DNA from: Natronospira sp.
GTDB lineage: Bacteria > Pseudomonadota > Gammaproteobacteria > Natronospirales > Natronospiraceae
Assembly: GCA_003558125.1 (NCBI GenBank)
Contig: PWMQ01000076.1
Location: forward strand, 1-64,000
Length of the DNA: 64,000 nucleotides
Direction: 5' to 3'
Within the stretch, counting starts at the first letter, position 1. Every line of letters begins with the position of its first letter. Positions 56,253 to 64,000 of the stretch are shown in pieces. The position numbers and the translations under genes were made by a program. Under the pieces are notes generated by a model. It was not told the origin of the DNA, ran no database searches, and worked only from the letters and a program-made list of their open reading frames with translations.

Positions 56253-56441
56253 CGGCAACGATCCGGACCCGCCGGATCCATCGTGACTCCCCCTCACCCG
56301 GATCCGGCTGCCGCCAACAGTCCCCAAGCAGGCGGCAACAAGAAGCCGGGGCTACCCGGCCGCCCTTCCGACAGGCGAGCGACGGCAAGGATGCCACCAA
56401 GCAACTACCCCAACGGGGCCCGCAAGGGCCCCGCTTTTTTT
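56245..56441 (+). ncRNA. Candidate structured RNA: small RNA or moeB leader attenuator
   Basis: Between prmC and moeB a -10 like TATAGA (56233-56238) precedes about 197 nt ending in a textbook terminator. Hairpins visible: GATCCGG/CCGGATC (56260-56278), GCCGGG-GCTA-CCCGGC (56345-56360), GGCA-AGGA-TGCC (56384-56395) with GGA in the loop, and the terminator. CGGGGC at 56347-56352, inside the second hairpin, can instead pair with GCCCCG 56428-56433 of the terminator, an anti-terminator arrangement. It does not match TPP or molybdenum-cofactor riboswitches by eye. It may be a standalone RNA or a leader controlling moeB. The sequence upstream is AT-rich compared with the surroundings. Confidence 0.5.
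56414..56441 (+). terminator. Intrinsic terminator before moeB
   Basis: CGGGGCCC-GCAA-GGGCCCCG makes a perfect 8-bp stem with a stable GNRA tetraloop, followed by CTTTTTTT. It ends 44 nt before the moeB ATG, a spacing typical of transcription attenuators. Confidence 0.92.
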
Positions 56442-56484
56442 GCCATGTAAAATAGTCGCCCACGCATTGGCCCCGGAGAAGCGG

Positions 56485-57225
56485 ATGGACCGACTTCGCT
56501 ATGCCCGACATCTGTCACTGCCGGAATTCGGCGAGGACGCCCAGAGCGAACTGGGCCGCTCCACCGCCCTGATCGTCGGCATGGGTGGCCTGAGCAATCC
56601 ATCTGCCGCCTATCTGGCCGCCGCCGGGATCGGCCGGCTGATTCTGGCCGATTTCGATAGTGTCGACACCGCCAACCTGCAACGCCAGATCCTGTTCGAT
56701 AGCACCCAGGTGGGTCATGACAAGGCGCAGGCAGCCCGTGACCGCCTGCTGGCCCTGAACCCGGCGGTGGCGATCGACTGTGAGCGTGAGCGGCTGGACG
56801 ATGCCAACCTGGACAGGCTGCTGCCAGAAGTGGATGTCATCCTCGACGGCAGTGACAATTTCCCCACCCGCTTCGCGGTCAATCGCGCCGCTGTTCGCCA
56901 TGGAAGGCCTTTGGTTTCCGGGGCCGCGATTCGCTGGCAGGGCCAGGTGGCGGTCTTCGACAGCCGCCATGGTGGCTGCTATGCCTGCCTCTTTGACGAG
57001 GCTGCCGCTGACGATGACATGGGGGACTGCGCCAGCAACGGGGTGCTGGGCCCTCTGGTGGGTGTGATTGGTGCCATGCAGGCGGTCGAGGCCATCAAGC
57101 TGCTCACCGGGCGCGGTGAGGCTTTGCAGGACCGCCTGTTACGCTATGATGCCCATTCTGGCCGCTGGCGAGAGACCCGCTTTGCCCGGGATCCCCTCTG
57201 CCCGGTCTGTGGCCGGCGAAACTGA
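56485..57225 (+). CDS. moeB: HesA/MoeB/ThiF family adenylyltransferase
   Basis: E1-like enzyme that adenylates the C-terminal glycine of a ubiquitin-like sulfur carrier such as MoaD or ThiS. The 246-residue protein has the nucleotide loop VGMGGLSNPSAAYLA (near 30), NLQRQILF, DGSDNFPTRF, and zinc-binding pairs CYAC (near 170) and CPVC (near 243). MoeB and ThiF cannot be separated by eye; location after prmC favours MoeB as in other gammaproteobacteria. One change from usual is Ser in GMGGLS. ATG 56485 follows GGAG. The upstream terminator may regulate it. Confidence 0.9.
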   Translation: MDRLRYARHLSLPEFGEDAQSELGRSTALIVGMGGLSNPSAAYLAAAGIGRLILADFDSVDTANLQRQILFDSTQVGHDKAQAARDRLLALNPAVAIDCERERLDDANLDRLLPEVDVILDGSDNFPTRFAVNRAAVRHGRPLVSGAAIRWQGQVAVFDSRHGGCYACLFDEAAADDDMGDCASNGVLGPLVGVIGAMQAVEAIKLLTGRGEALQDRLLRYDAHSGRWRETRFARDPLCPVCGRRN

Positions 57226-57256
57226 CCTGACAATCACCTGGCGCTGGAGATCCGGT

Positions 57257-57757
57257 ATGAGTGAGTCGATTGCGGAAACAAGCGACCCCTTGCAGCTTCT
57301 GGAAAGGGAAGACAGCGTCGAGGCCCTTCAGCGCTATCTGCTCGATTGCATTCCGCTGCTCCAGCATATGAATGTGAGCGTCAATCGAATTGACCGTGAG
57401 GCGGTACGTATCGCGGCACCACTGGCGCCCAACAGCAACCACATCGGCACCGCCTTCGGCGGCAGCCTCCACGGCCTTGGCACGCTGGCTGCCTGGGGTC
57501 TTCTGTGGGTGCTGCTGAGGGACCAGCCCGATGTCAGCCTGGTGATTCGCGACAGCAGCATGCGCTACCTGGAACCGGCCAAGGATGATCTGGTGGCGGT
57601 CTGCGAGACCCCCAATGTAGGCCTGGTCACCCAGTTCCTGCGGGGCATCCAGCGTCGCAGCAAATCCGCCATCGAACTCCAGGCCCGAGTGGAAAGCGCC
57701 GGCCGGACCTGCGCCGAGTTCCGCGGCGTTTTTGTTGCCATTCGCGCCAGGAAGTAG
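57257..57757 (+). CDS. Hotdog-fold thioesterase domain protein (YiiD C-terminal type)
   Basis: A 166-residue protein matching the YiiD_C putative thioesterase domain: NSNHIGTAFGGSLHGLGTLA (near 55-75) and a long central helix are typical. E. coli YiiD has an added acetyltransferase half, absent here. Substrate unknown, perhaps acyl-CoA or acyl-ACP. ATG 57257 is 31 nt after the moeB stop and has GGAG upstream, so it is probably co-transcribed. Stop is TAG. Confidence 0.82.
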   Translation: MSESIAETSDPLQLLEREDSVEALQRYLLDCIPLLQHMNVSVNRIDREAVRIAAPLAPNSNHIGTAFGGSLHGLGTLAAWGLLWVLLRDQPDVSLVIRDSSMRYLEPAKDDLVAVCETPNVGLVTQFLRGIQRRSKSAIELQARVESAGRTCAEFRGVFVAIRARK

Positions 57758-57939
57758 CCCCGACGCAGACACCCTCCTCCCGGGCCCCCTTCTTATCCCC
57801 CGTTTGGGGGAGAGACATTGCCACACCACGTCCCTACACTCCGTTGGTGTAGTGCTGCGGTGGACGCGGCAGTACGTGATCCAAGGATCCGCATAACAGA
57901 CAACATGTTTCTCGCGGAGGGAAACAGGGAGGAGTACAG

Positions 57940-59442
57940 ATGATGAATAGACATATATTGACCACTGTTGCCATTGCAGGCAGTTTCGCGCTCAGCGGCT
58001 GTTTCAGCAGCGACTCAGATGATAGCGCTAGCCCAGACCAGGTTGAGGGCCAGATCGTGGTTCCCGTGGGGACCGCCGACGGCGACGACGACAATGGTGC
58101 GATCCTGAACCAAATGGCCGGTCACCCGGCGGCGCTTCGGCCCACCGCAGGCGGTACCATCCTGAACGCCAGTGCCAACTGCCCAGATGTTCCTGGTGGC
58201 TACGAAGCCCTGGCCGATGCCACCGTGGAATTCCTGGACAGCAGCGACGTGGTCGTGGGTGATACGGTGACCACCGACGAATGCGGTCAGTTCAATGCCG
58301 ACCCGCCCTCCGAGGCCGTCATGGTTCGAGCCACCCGAGATGGGTTCCATCCGGTGGAAGCGGAAGTTGCCAATTTCCGCGCAGGGGGCTCTGGAATTGG
58401 GTCCACCATCCCCTCCAACTGGAACTACCGTATTGGCTCCATGCAGGTCCAAAGCGATGGGCGTGTAGCCTTCACCGTGGTTGACGATCAGCGTGGCATG
58501 GCCGTCATCGGCCTCCCGGCCCGCACAGTGGAAGCCCTGGTGAACCAGACCCAGGTCTCCATCGGCGACCTGACCAGCAGTGCCGCCACCCAGGAAGCCG
58601 CCTCGGTCGGCGTGGTGCTGGATGCCAGTGGCTCCATGTACCAGTGGGCCTACACTGACGAGGACACCGGTGAGAGCTTTGACCGTTTCCAGCTCACCAC
58701 CCTCGCCACCCATGAATTCCTGAATATCCGGGGCGGCGGTGATGAGGTCAGCTTCACCATCTTTGATGGTCGCGTGGACCTGATTAATGATGACTGGATT
58801 GAGGCCAACTGGACGCTGGAAGATGCTCAGCAGGATCCGGTGGACTACAGCTTCAGCAGCTCCGGTTTCACCCAGGATGAGGAACCCCTGCGCATGATCA
58901 GCGATGCGTTAAATCCTCACTCCACCATCTGGGGAGCCAACCAGGATGCCGACACCATCGCGGATGATCCCCACGCGGAGACTCCCGACTTCCAGATCAC
59001 CAACTCCTACAGCTGGGGCGGGATGACGGCACTTTATGATGCCGTTGATGCTGGTCTGGACGTGCTGGAGACAGCGGCGAATGACCGCAAGATCCTGGTC
59101 ACCATGGGGGATGGCGGCGATAACAGCTCAACCAAGAACAAGCAGGAAGTCATCGACCGCGCCAACAGCATGGGGATCCCGGTTCTGGCTGTGGGCCTGG
59201 CGGTGTCCGGTAACGCTGAACAGAACCTGAAGGATCTGGGTTACGACACCGGCGGTGACTACTTCTCCGTGGACAGCATCGATATCTCCGATGCCTTTAT
59301 CAGCATCCAGAGCGGTATCCAGTTCCAGTACCTCCTGGAGCTGCCTGGCGTGGACCTGGAGGCCGGCGATGTTCTCACCCTGCGCATCGACTACAACAAC
59401 ATCGTTGCCGAGCGAGACTACACCGTACCCTCCAATCCCTAA
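57940..59442 (+). CDS. VWA-domain lipoprotein
   Basis: A 500-residue exported protein with a lipoprotein signal ending FALSGCFSS (Cys near 21), an acidic linker, an Ig- or carboxypeptidase-regulatory-like beta domain with two Cys (about 80-135), and a von Willebrand A domain (about 220-480). The MIDAS motif is complete: DASGSM, a Thr in GGMTALYDAV and TMGDGGDN. VWA domains bind protein ligands through a metal ion. ATG 57940 has GGGAGGAG 5 nt upstream; a second ATG follows at once. No partner gene is evident. Ends in TAA. Confidence 0.86.
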   Translation: MMNRHILTTVAIAGSFALSGCFSSDSDDSASPDQVEGQIVVPVGTADGDDDNGAILNQMAGHPAALRPTAGGTILNASANCPDVPGGYEALADATVEFLDSSDVVVGDTVTTDECGQFNADPPSEAVMVRATRDGFHPVEAEVANFRAGGSGIGSTIPSNWNYRIGSMQVQSDGRVAFTVVDDQRGMAVIGLPARTVEALVNQTQVSIGDLTSSAATQEAASVGVVLDASGSMYQWAYTDEDTGESFDRFQLTTLATHEFLNIRGGGDEVSFTIFDGRVDLINDDWIEANWTLEDAQQDPVDYSFSSSGFTQDEEPLRMISDALNPHSTIWGANQDADTIADDPHAETPDFQITNSYSWGGMTALYDAVDAGLDVLETAANDRKILVTMGDGGDNSSTKNKQEVIDRANSMGIPVLAVGLAVSGNAEQNLKDLGYDTGGDYFSVDSIDISDAFISIQSGIQFQYLLELPGVDLEAGDVLTLRIDYNNIVAERDYTVPSNP

Positions 59443-59461
59443 GCAATAATCGCGGGTAAGA

Positions 59462-59497
59462 AAAAGCGCCAGCAGGGCTTTCCCTGCTGGCGCTTTT
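59462..59497. terminator. Bidirectional terminator between VWA and hslO genes
   Basis: A perfect 16-bp stem, AAAAGCGCCAGCAGGG (59462-59477) with CCCTGCTGGCGCTTTT (59482-59497) around loop CTTT, flanked by A and T runs. It serves both convergent genes. Confidence 0.92.
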
Positions 59498-59527
59498 CAT
59501 TCGCGACAACCAGACTCCGGTCGCGCG

Positions 59528-60415
59528 TCAGTGTCGGGTGCTGGAACCCAAGCTGCTCGAAGAATCCGCGAACAGCTCGGCTGTATCGACTTTATCAAAA
59601 TGATAGCTTCGACCACAGAATTCGCAGGACACCTCCACGCGTCCCTGAGCCTCAATGATCTCCTCCACTTCCTCTGTGCCCAACCGCCGCAGCACGTCGG
59701 CAATCTTGTCGCGGGAACAGGTGCAGCGAAAGGCCACCGGGTGGGCCTCGAACAGGCGAACGTCTTCTTCATGATAGAGGCGGTGCAGGAGCTGCTCCAC
59801 CGGCAGATGACAGAGCTCCTGTTCGCTAACCGTCTCCGCCAGGGTGACGGCCCGATTCCAGGCATCATCCTCTTCCTGTTCACCGGGAATCACCTGCAAC
59901 AACAGACCGGAAGCCGCATGCTCGTCGGCGGCAAGCCACAGGCGGGTGGGAAGCTGTTCCGAGCGGGAGAAATAACCTTCCAGGCAGGCACCCAGGCTAT
60001 CCCCTTCCATGGGCACAATGCCCTGATAGCGCTCTGATTGCTCCTTCTGCTCAATGGTGATGGCCATGGTGCCATCACCCACCAGGGTCTGGAAGCTGTC
60101 GGTATCCGGCAGGGACTCTCCGTACTGGGCGGTACCGCGAAGCACCAGGTCGCTGCTGCACTGCACCACCAGCAGGTTCACCGGACCACTGCCCTGGACC
60201 TGCAGGGTCATGGCACCATCAAACTTCAAGGTGGACGCCAGCAGGCTGGCGGCGGCCATGGCCTGGCCCAACAGCCGACGCACGGGCGCGGGGTAATCCG
60301 TATGTTCCAGGGCGGCCTGCCAGCTTGCGTCCAGATGCACCACCTCCCCCCGCACCGGGAAATGCTCAAAGAGGAAGCGGTGCAGACTGTCAGCCTGTTT
60401 GACGGCGTCGTTCAT
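59528..60415 (-). CDS. hslO: Redox-regulated chaperone Hsp33
   Basis: Cytosolic holdase activated by oxidation. The 295-residue protein has the N-terminal chaperone domain ([13 protein letters not shown]...) and the C-terminal zinc switch with CTC (near 231) and CEFC (near 264). Oxidative stress releases zinc and forms disulfides. Its ATG overlaps the gatB stop (ATGA), an unusual pairing that places it in the gat transcript. Confidence 0.95.
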   Translation of the reverse strand: MNDAVKQADSLHRFLFEHFPVRGEVVHLDASWQAALEHTDYPAPVRRLLGQAMAAASLLASTLKFDGAMTLQVQGSGPVNLLVVQCSSDLVLRGTAQYGESLPDTDSFQTLVGDGTMAITIEQKEQSERYQGIVPMEGDSLGACLEGYFSRSEQLPTRLWLAADEHAASGLLLQVIPGEQEEDDAWNRAVTLAETVSEQELCHLPVEQLLHRLYHEEDVRLFEAHPVAFRCTCSRDKIADVLRRLGTEEVEEIIEAQGRVEVSCEFCGRSYHFDKVDTAELFADSSSSLGSSTRH

Positions 60416-61848
60416 CCCTTCAGCTTCTCCTTCAGAAGCTCATTGACCTGTTGGGGGTTGGCCTTGCCCTTGGTGGCCTTCATCACCTGCCCCACGAAGA
60501 AGCCGAAGAGCTTGTCCTTACCGGCCCGGTATTGCTCCAGCTGCTGGGGATTCTTTTCCAGCACGTCGTCGATGATGGGCTCGATGGCCGAGGCATCGGT
60601 GATCTGCTTGAGACCCTTCTTGTCGATGATGGTATCGGCATCGCCCTCACCGGCCCACATGGCCTCGAATACATCCTTGGCGATCTTGCCGGAGATGGTG
60701 TTGTCCTCGATACGCTTGAGCAGTCCGGCCAGGGCATCGGCATTCACCGGGGCCTCGGCAATCTCCACGCCGTCCTTGTTGAGGAAGCCTGAAAACTCAC
60801 CCATGACCCAGTTGGCCGCCAACTTGGGATCACCGCCCGAGGCCTTGACCACCGCCTCATAGAAATCACCCATTTCCCGGGTGGCTGTCAGCACGCCGGC
60901 ATCATAGGCCTTGAGACCGTAATCGCTGATGAATCGCTCTCTCTTTGCATCCGGCAGCTCGGGAAGGCTGGAACGAACCTTCTCGACAAAGCTGTTCTCG
61001 ATCTCCAAAGGCAGCAGGTCCGGGTCGGGGAAGTAACGATAATCGTTGGCTTCCTCCTTGGTCCTCATGGAGCGGGTCTCGCCCTTGGCAGGATCGTAGA
61101 GACGGGTCTCCTGCACCACTTCACCACCGGACTCAAGGACATCAATCTGCCGCTCCACTTCGTAATCAATGGCCTTCTCCACGAAACGGAAGGAGTTGAC
61201 GTTCTTGATCTCGGTGCGGGTGCCAAACTCTTTCTGGCCCTTGGGACGCACGGAGACATTGGCATCGCAACGGAAAGAACCTTCCTGCATGTTGCCGTCA
61301 CAGATCTCCAGGTAGCGAACCAGGGAATGGAGTTTTTTCATGTAGGCCACCGCTTCCGCGGAGGAGCGCAGATCCGGCTCGGAGACGATCTCCAGCAGGG
61401 GCGTGCCGGCGCGGTTGAGGTCGATGCCGGTCATGGTCTCGAAACCCTCGTGCAGCGACTTGCCGGCGTCTTCTTCCAGGTGGGCCCGGGTGACGCCCAC
61501 AGTCTTGGTGCTGCCGTCATCCATTTCGATATCCAGGGTGCCCTCGTAGACTACCGGCAGCTCGTACTGGCTGATCTGATAGCCCTTGGGCAGGTCCGGA
61601 TAGAAGTAGTTCTTGCGAGCAAAAACCGAACGATCGGCAATCTTGGCGCCGATGGCCAGCCCCAGCTTCACGGCCATGCCCACCGCCTCACGGTTGAGCA
61701 CCGGCAACATGCCGGGATAGCCCAGATCAATGAGCGAGGCCTGGGTATTGGGCTCGGCACCGTAGGCGGTGGAACTGCCCGAAAAGATCTTGCTACTGGT
61801 TTGGAGCTGGGTGTGGATTTCCAGCCCGATGACGGTTTCCCATTCCAT
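60412..61848 (-). CDS. gatB: Asp-tRNA(Asn)/Glu-tRNA(Gln) amidotransferase subunit B
   Basis: GatB selects and activates mischarged tRNA so that GatA-derived ammonia can amidate it. The 478-residue protein begins [17 protein letters not shown], has the zinc/active segment [19 protein letters not shown] and the C-terminal YqeY tail domain. It follows gatA by 89 nt, a gap filled by structured DNA. Gat enzymes in gammaproteobacteria with glutaminyl-tRNA synthetase are used for Asn-tRNA. hslO overlaps its end. Confidence 0.96.
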   Translation of the reverse strand: MEWETVIGLEIHTQLQTSSKIFSGSSTAYGAEPNTQASLIDLGYPGMLPVLNREAVGMAVKLGLAIGAKIADRSVFARKNYFYPDLPKGYQISQYELPVVYEGTLDIEMDDGSTKTVGVTRAHLEEDAGKSLHEGFETMTGIDLNRAGTPLLEIVSEPDLRSSAEAVAYMKKLHSLVRYLEICDGNMQEGSFRCDANVSVRPKGQKEFGTRTEIKNVNSFRFVEKAIDYEVERQIDVLESGGEVVQETRLYDPAKGETRSMRTKEEANDYRYFPDPDLLPLEIENSFVEKVRSSLPELPDAKRERFISDYGLKAYDAGVLTATREMGDFYEAVVKASGGDPKLAANWVMGEFSGFLNKDGVEIAEAPVNADALAGLLKRIEDNTISGKIAKDVFEAMWAGEGDADTIIDKKGLKQITDASAIEPIIDDVLEKNPQQLEQYRAGKDKLFGFFVGQVMKATKGKANPQQVNELLKEKLKG

Positions 61849-61866
61849 AATCGTGTTCCAATTTTG

Positions 61867-61936
61867 ACTGTGGGAGACCCCTTGGCAGGGTCTGTACTGG
61901 TCCAGAGTCGAGACGGGAAAGTCTCGACCTCACAGT
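61867..61936 (-). repeat. Branched inverted-repeat element between gatA and gatB
   Basis: ACTGTG (61867-61872) pairs with CACAGT (61931-61936), closing two inner hairpins: AGACCC/GGGTCT (61875-61880, 61888-61893) and GTCGAGAC/GTCTCGAC (61907-61914, 61921-61928). The shape, a closed junction between genes of one operon, resembles REP-like elements and may affect message stability or subunit ratio. Confidence 0.6.
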
Positions 61937-61937
61937 G

Positions 61938-63392
61938 TTACTCGATGCCTTCCGGCAGCCGCCTATGCCAGTCCGTCTGCTGCTGGAACTGATGTGCCAC
62001 GTTGAGCAGACGGCCTTCATCAAAGAAGTTGCCGATAATCTGCAGCCCCACCGGCAGGCCGCCCACCAGGCCAGCGGGCACCGATACCGCGGGCAGGCCG
62101 GCCAGGTTGACGGCAATGGTGTAGATGTCGTTGAGGTACATGGTGATGGGGTCGTCGGTCTTCTCGCCGATCCCGAAGGCGGGAGTGGGCGTGGTCGGGC
62201 CCATCAAAACATCCACTTCCTCAAAGGCCTTGAGGAAGTCATCACGAATCAGCTTGCGGGTCTTCTGCGCCTGCAGGTAGTAGGCGTCGTAATAACCGGC
62301 GGACAGTACATAAGTCCCGGTCATGACCCGGCGCTTGACCTCGGCCCCGAAGCCCTCGCCCCGGGACCGCTCATAAAGATCCAGCAGATCCTTGGGATTC
62401 TCGCAGCGATAACCGAAGCGGACACCATCAAAGCGAGACAGGTTGGAGGAACACTCCGCCGGGGCCACCACATAGTAAGTGGGCACCGACAGGTCCAGAT
62501 GGGGCAGATGCACTTCCCGGATCTCGGCGCCCAACTGGCGATAGACATCCAGGGCATCATCCACCGCCTTGCGGGTATCCGCGTCCAGGCCCTCGTCGAA
62601 AAACTCGGGCGGTACGCCGATTTTCAAGCCCTTGATGTCCTGACCCAGGGCGGCCAGATAATCCGGCACGGATTCCTGGGCACTGGTGGAGTCACGTTCA
62701 TCAAAACCCGCCATGGCCTGGGTCATGAGCGCGGCATCTTCGGCGCTGATCGTGAGAGTACCTGCCTGATCCAGGCTGGAGGCGAAGGCGATCATGCCGT
62801 AACGGGAGACCCGGCCGTAGGTGGGCTTGAAGCCGGTCAGTCCGGTGAGGGCCGCCGGCTGACGAATGGAACCGCCGGTGTCGGTGCCGGTGGCGGCCGG
62901 CGCCAGGCGCGCGGCCACCGCCGCCGCCGAGCCACCGGAGGAGCCACCGGGGACCTTGCTCTCGTCCCAGGGGTTTTTCACCGGGCCGTAATAGCTGGTC
63001 TCGTTGGAAGAGCCCATGGCGAACTCGTCCATATTGGTCTTGCCCAGGGTCACCATGCCGGCCTCGGCCAGCTTCTCCACAACGGTGGCGTCGTAGGGAG
63101 AGACGAAGTTATCCAGCATCTTCGAACCACAACTGGTCTTCACCCCGCGGGTGCAGAAGATGTCCTTGTGCGCCAGGGGCAGGCCGGTCAGAGGGCCGGC
63201 ATTGCCCTCGGCGATGCGCCGATCGGCGGCGCGGGCCTGCTCCAGGGCCCGCTCCGGCGTCGGGGTAATGAAGGCGTTGTAGCGGTCGTCCCGGGCCTCG
63301 ATCCGGTCCACAAAATGCCGGGTCAGCTCCTCGCTGGAGAATTCCCCCTGCTTGAGACCGGCGGCCAGTTCGGCGAGTGTCTTGTCATGCAT
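61938..63392 (-). CDS. gatA: Asp-tRNA(Asn)/Glu-tRNA(Gln) amidotransferase subunit A
   Basis: Amidase subunit that frees ammonia from glutamine. The 484-residue protein shows the Ser-cisSer-Lys triad: LAHKDIF (near 75), [12 protein letters not shown] (near 150) and [13 protein letters not shown] (near 172). Starts 16 nt after the gatC stop. ATG 63392 fits the N-terminus [13 protein letters not shown]. Ends in TAA. Confidence 0.97.
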   Translation of the reverse strand: MHDKTLAELAAGLKQGEFSSEELTRHFVDRIEARDDRYNAFITPTPERALEQARAADRRIAEGNAGPLTGLPLAHKDIFCTRGVKTSCGSKMLDNFVSPYDATVVEKLAEAGMVTLGKTNMDEFAMGSSNETSYYGPVKNPWDESKVPGGSSGGSAAAVAARLAPAATGTDTGGSIRQPAALTGLTGFKPTYGRVSRYGMIAFASSLDQAGTLTISAEDAALMTQAMAGFDERDSTSAQESVPDYLAALGQDIKGLKIGVPPEFFDEGLDADTRKAVDDALDVYRQLGAEIREVHLPHLDLSVPTYYVVAPAECSSNLSRFDGVRFGYRCENPKDLLDLYERSRGEGFGAEVKRRVMTGTYVLSAGYYDAYYLQAQKTRKLIRDDFLKAFEEVDVLMGPTTPTPAFGIGEKTDDPITMYLNDIYTIAVNLAGLPAVSVPAGLVGGLPVGLQIIGNFFDEGRLLNVAHQFQQQTDWHRRLPEGIE

Positions 63393-63408
63393 GTCCAGTG
63401 ATCCCTTT

Positions 63409-63696
63409 TTACTCGATGACGCGCGGTACGAGATAAAGACCGGCCTCGGTGGCGGGCGCGTTCTGCTGGTATTCGTCGCGGTGGTTTTCCTCGGTCACCA
63501 CGTCGTCGCGCAGGCGCTGCGCCATCTCCAGCGGGTGAGCCATGGGGGTGACCGCATCGGTGTCGGCCTTGCCCAACTGGTCGACAAAATCCACAATTCG
63601 GGAGAGATTTCCCGCATACTCCTGGATATCCTGCTCCTCGATGCGGAGTCGGGCCAGATGGGCGATATGACGAACGTCGTCCGGGCTGAGTGACAT
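63409..63696 (-). CDS. gatC: Asp-tRNA(Asn)/Glu-tRNA(Gln) amidotransferase subunit C
   Basis: Small 95-residue subunit that stabilises GatAB. It begins [17 protein letters not shown] and ends with the family tail LYLVPRVIE. First gene of gatC-gatA-gatB-hslO. A possible promoter on the minus strand has -35 ATGACG (63762-63757) and -10 TAGATT (63738-63733), 18 bp apart, in the gap to mreB. Ends in TAA. Confidence 0.95.
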   Translation of the reverse strand: MSLSPDDVRHIAHLARLRIEEQDIQEYAGNLSRIVDFVDQLGKADTDAVTPMAHPLEMAQRLRDDVVTEENHRDEYQQNAPATEAGLYLVPRVIE

Positions 63697-63827
63697 GGAT
63701 TCGGCCTCCAGAGCCTGAGAAACAGGCGCAGAAATCTACCACAGGCAGGCCTCCGCCGTCATGGCTGGGCGGACCCGGGTCGCGTCAACCGTCCGCCACA
63801 GACACGTTGACGCACACCGAAATTTGA

Positions 63828-63856
63828 TTGCCCATTGCCGGGGTGGTTGATAAAGT
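63828..63856 (+). promoter_or_regulatory. Candidate mreB promoter
   Basis: TTGCCC (63828-63833) and TAAAGT (63851-63856) with a 17-bp spacer lie about 100 nt before the mreB ATG. Each box matches consensus at four of six positions. Confidence 0.45.
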
Positions 63857-63956
63857 ACGCGCGGTGCGCTATGCCGCCGCAAATGCGGGCTGGCAGAAAT
63901 TCCGATCATTGGCCCCGGCCATGCGCCAGGGCCGCAGACAAAGAAGAACTCCCCCG

Positions 63957-64000
63957 ATGTTCAACAGTATTCGCGGCTTTTTTTCCAATGACCTTTCCAT
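63957..64000 (+). CDS. mreB: Rod shape-determining protein MreB, N-terminus only (runs off the window)
   Basis: The first 14 codons, MFNSIRGFFSNDLS, match the start of MreB, the actin-like protein that guides cell-wall elongation with RodZ. The gene continues beyond 64000. It is divergent from gatC, an arrangement seen in other gammaproteobacteria. Too little is visible for a full check. Confidence 0.8.
   Translation, partial: MFNSIRGFFSNDLS

Noticed and set aside
57797-57810. CCCCC-GTTT-GGGGG hairpin as terminator after the thioesterase gene
   Set aside because: The stem is only 5 bp and no T run follows on either strand.

Overview
This 64 kb window is GC-rich chromosome from a gammaproteobacterium. 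The gene order supports this directly: guaB/xseA divergent; der-bamB-yfgM-hisS-rodZ-pilW-rlmN-ndk; ychF-pth-rplY-prs-tRNA-ispE-lolB divergent from hemA-prfA; prmC-moeB; and gatCAB divergent from mreB are all classic gammaproteobacterial blocks. Many encoded proteins are acidic, there is an ectoine-hydrolase-like protein, and the MetX homologue is of the xanthomonad/Ectothiorhodospiraceae type. A halophilic or haloalkaliphilic relative of Ectothiorhodospiraceae or Natronospira is my inference, not a proof. No phage, insertion sequence, integrase or CRISPR array was seen.

Layout. 1-8.8 kb: guaB, xseA coupled to an M23 peptidase, a hypothetical protein and a CPBP protease, a thiol dioxygenase with a MetX-type acyltransferase, an FKBP isomerase and a 2OG oxygenase. 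8.8-20.5 kb (minus strand): a PYROXD2-like oxidoreductase, then the der-to-ndk housekeeping block (without ispG), then iscA, an IscU-like protein without its cysteines, and a cysteine desulfurase. 20.6-34.6 kb: an M24 ectoine-hydrolase-like protein, four proteins of cyclic-di-GMP type signalling (three GGDEF/EAL proteins and a coupled solute-binding protein), an S9 peptidase and a LysM lytic transglycosylase. 34.7-41.2 kb: prolidase, a DUF4438 lipoprotein, NhaC antiporter, an OmpA-like lipoprotein and a large unrecognised lipoprotein. 41.6-48.8 kb: tRNA-Met, ychF-pth-rplY-prs, tRNA-Gln, ispE-lolB-TPR. 48.9-57.8 kb: hemA-prfA, a four-gene block on the other strand (CBS, CGL, SseB-like, 2OG oxygenase), then prmC, a structured RNA candidate, moeB and a thioesterase. 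57.9-64 kb: a VWA lipoprotein, hslO, gatB-gatA-gatC and the first codons of mreB.

The most striking observation is prfA (release factor 1). Its coding sequence is exactly family length (360 codons) and intact to its end, but codon 307 is an in-frame TAA followed by C, in place of the expected Asp/Glu codon. The gene's own final stop is TAG, which only RF1 reads, and six other genes in the window also end in TAG, so the cell should need working RF1. Readthrough-based autoregulation, a second RF1 gene elsewhere, or a sequence error are the competing explanations. The second most interesting item is an approximately 200-nt leader-like structured element between prmC and moeB with an operator-like palindrome at its promoter, several hairpins, a textbook intrinsic terminator and a plausible anti-terminator pairing. 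The third is the IscU-like protein that sits in the iscU position but has lost all three cluster-ligand cysteines.
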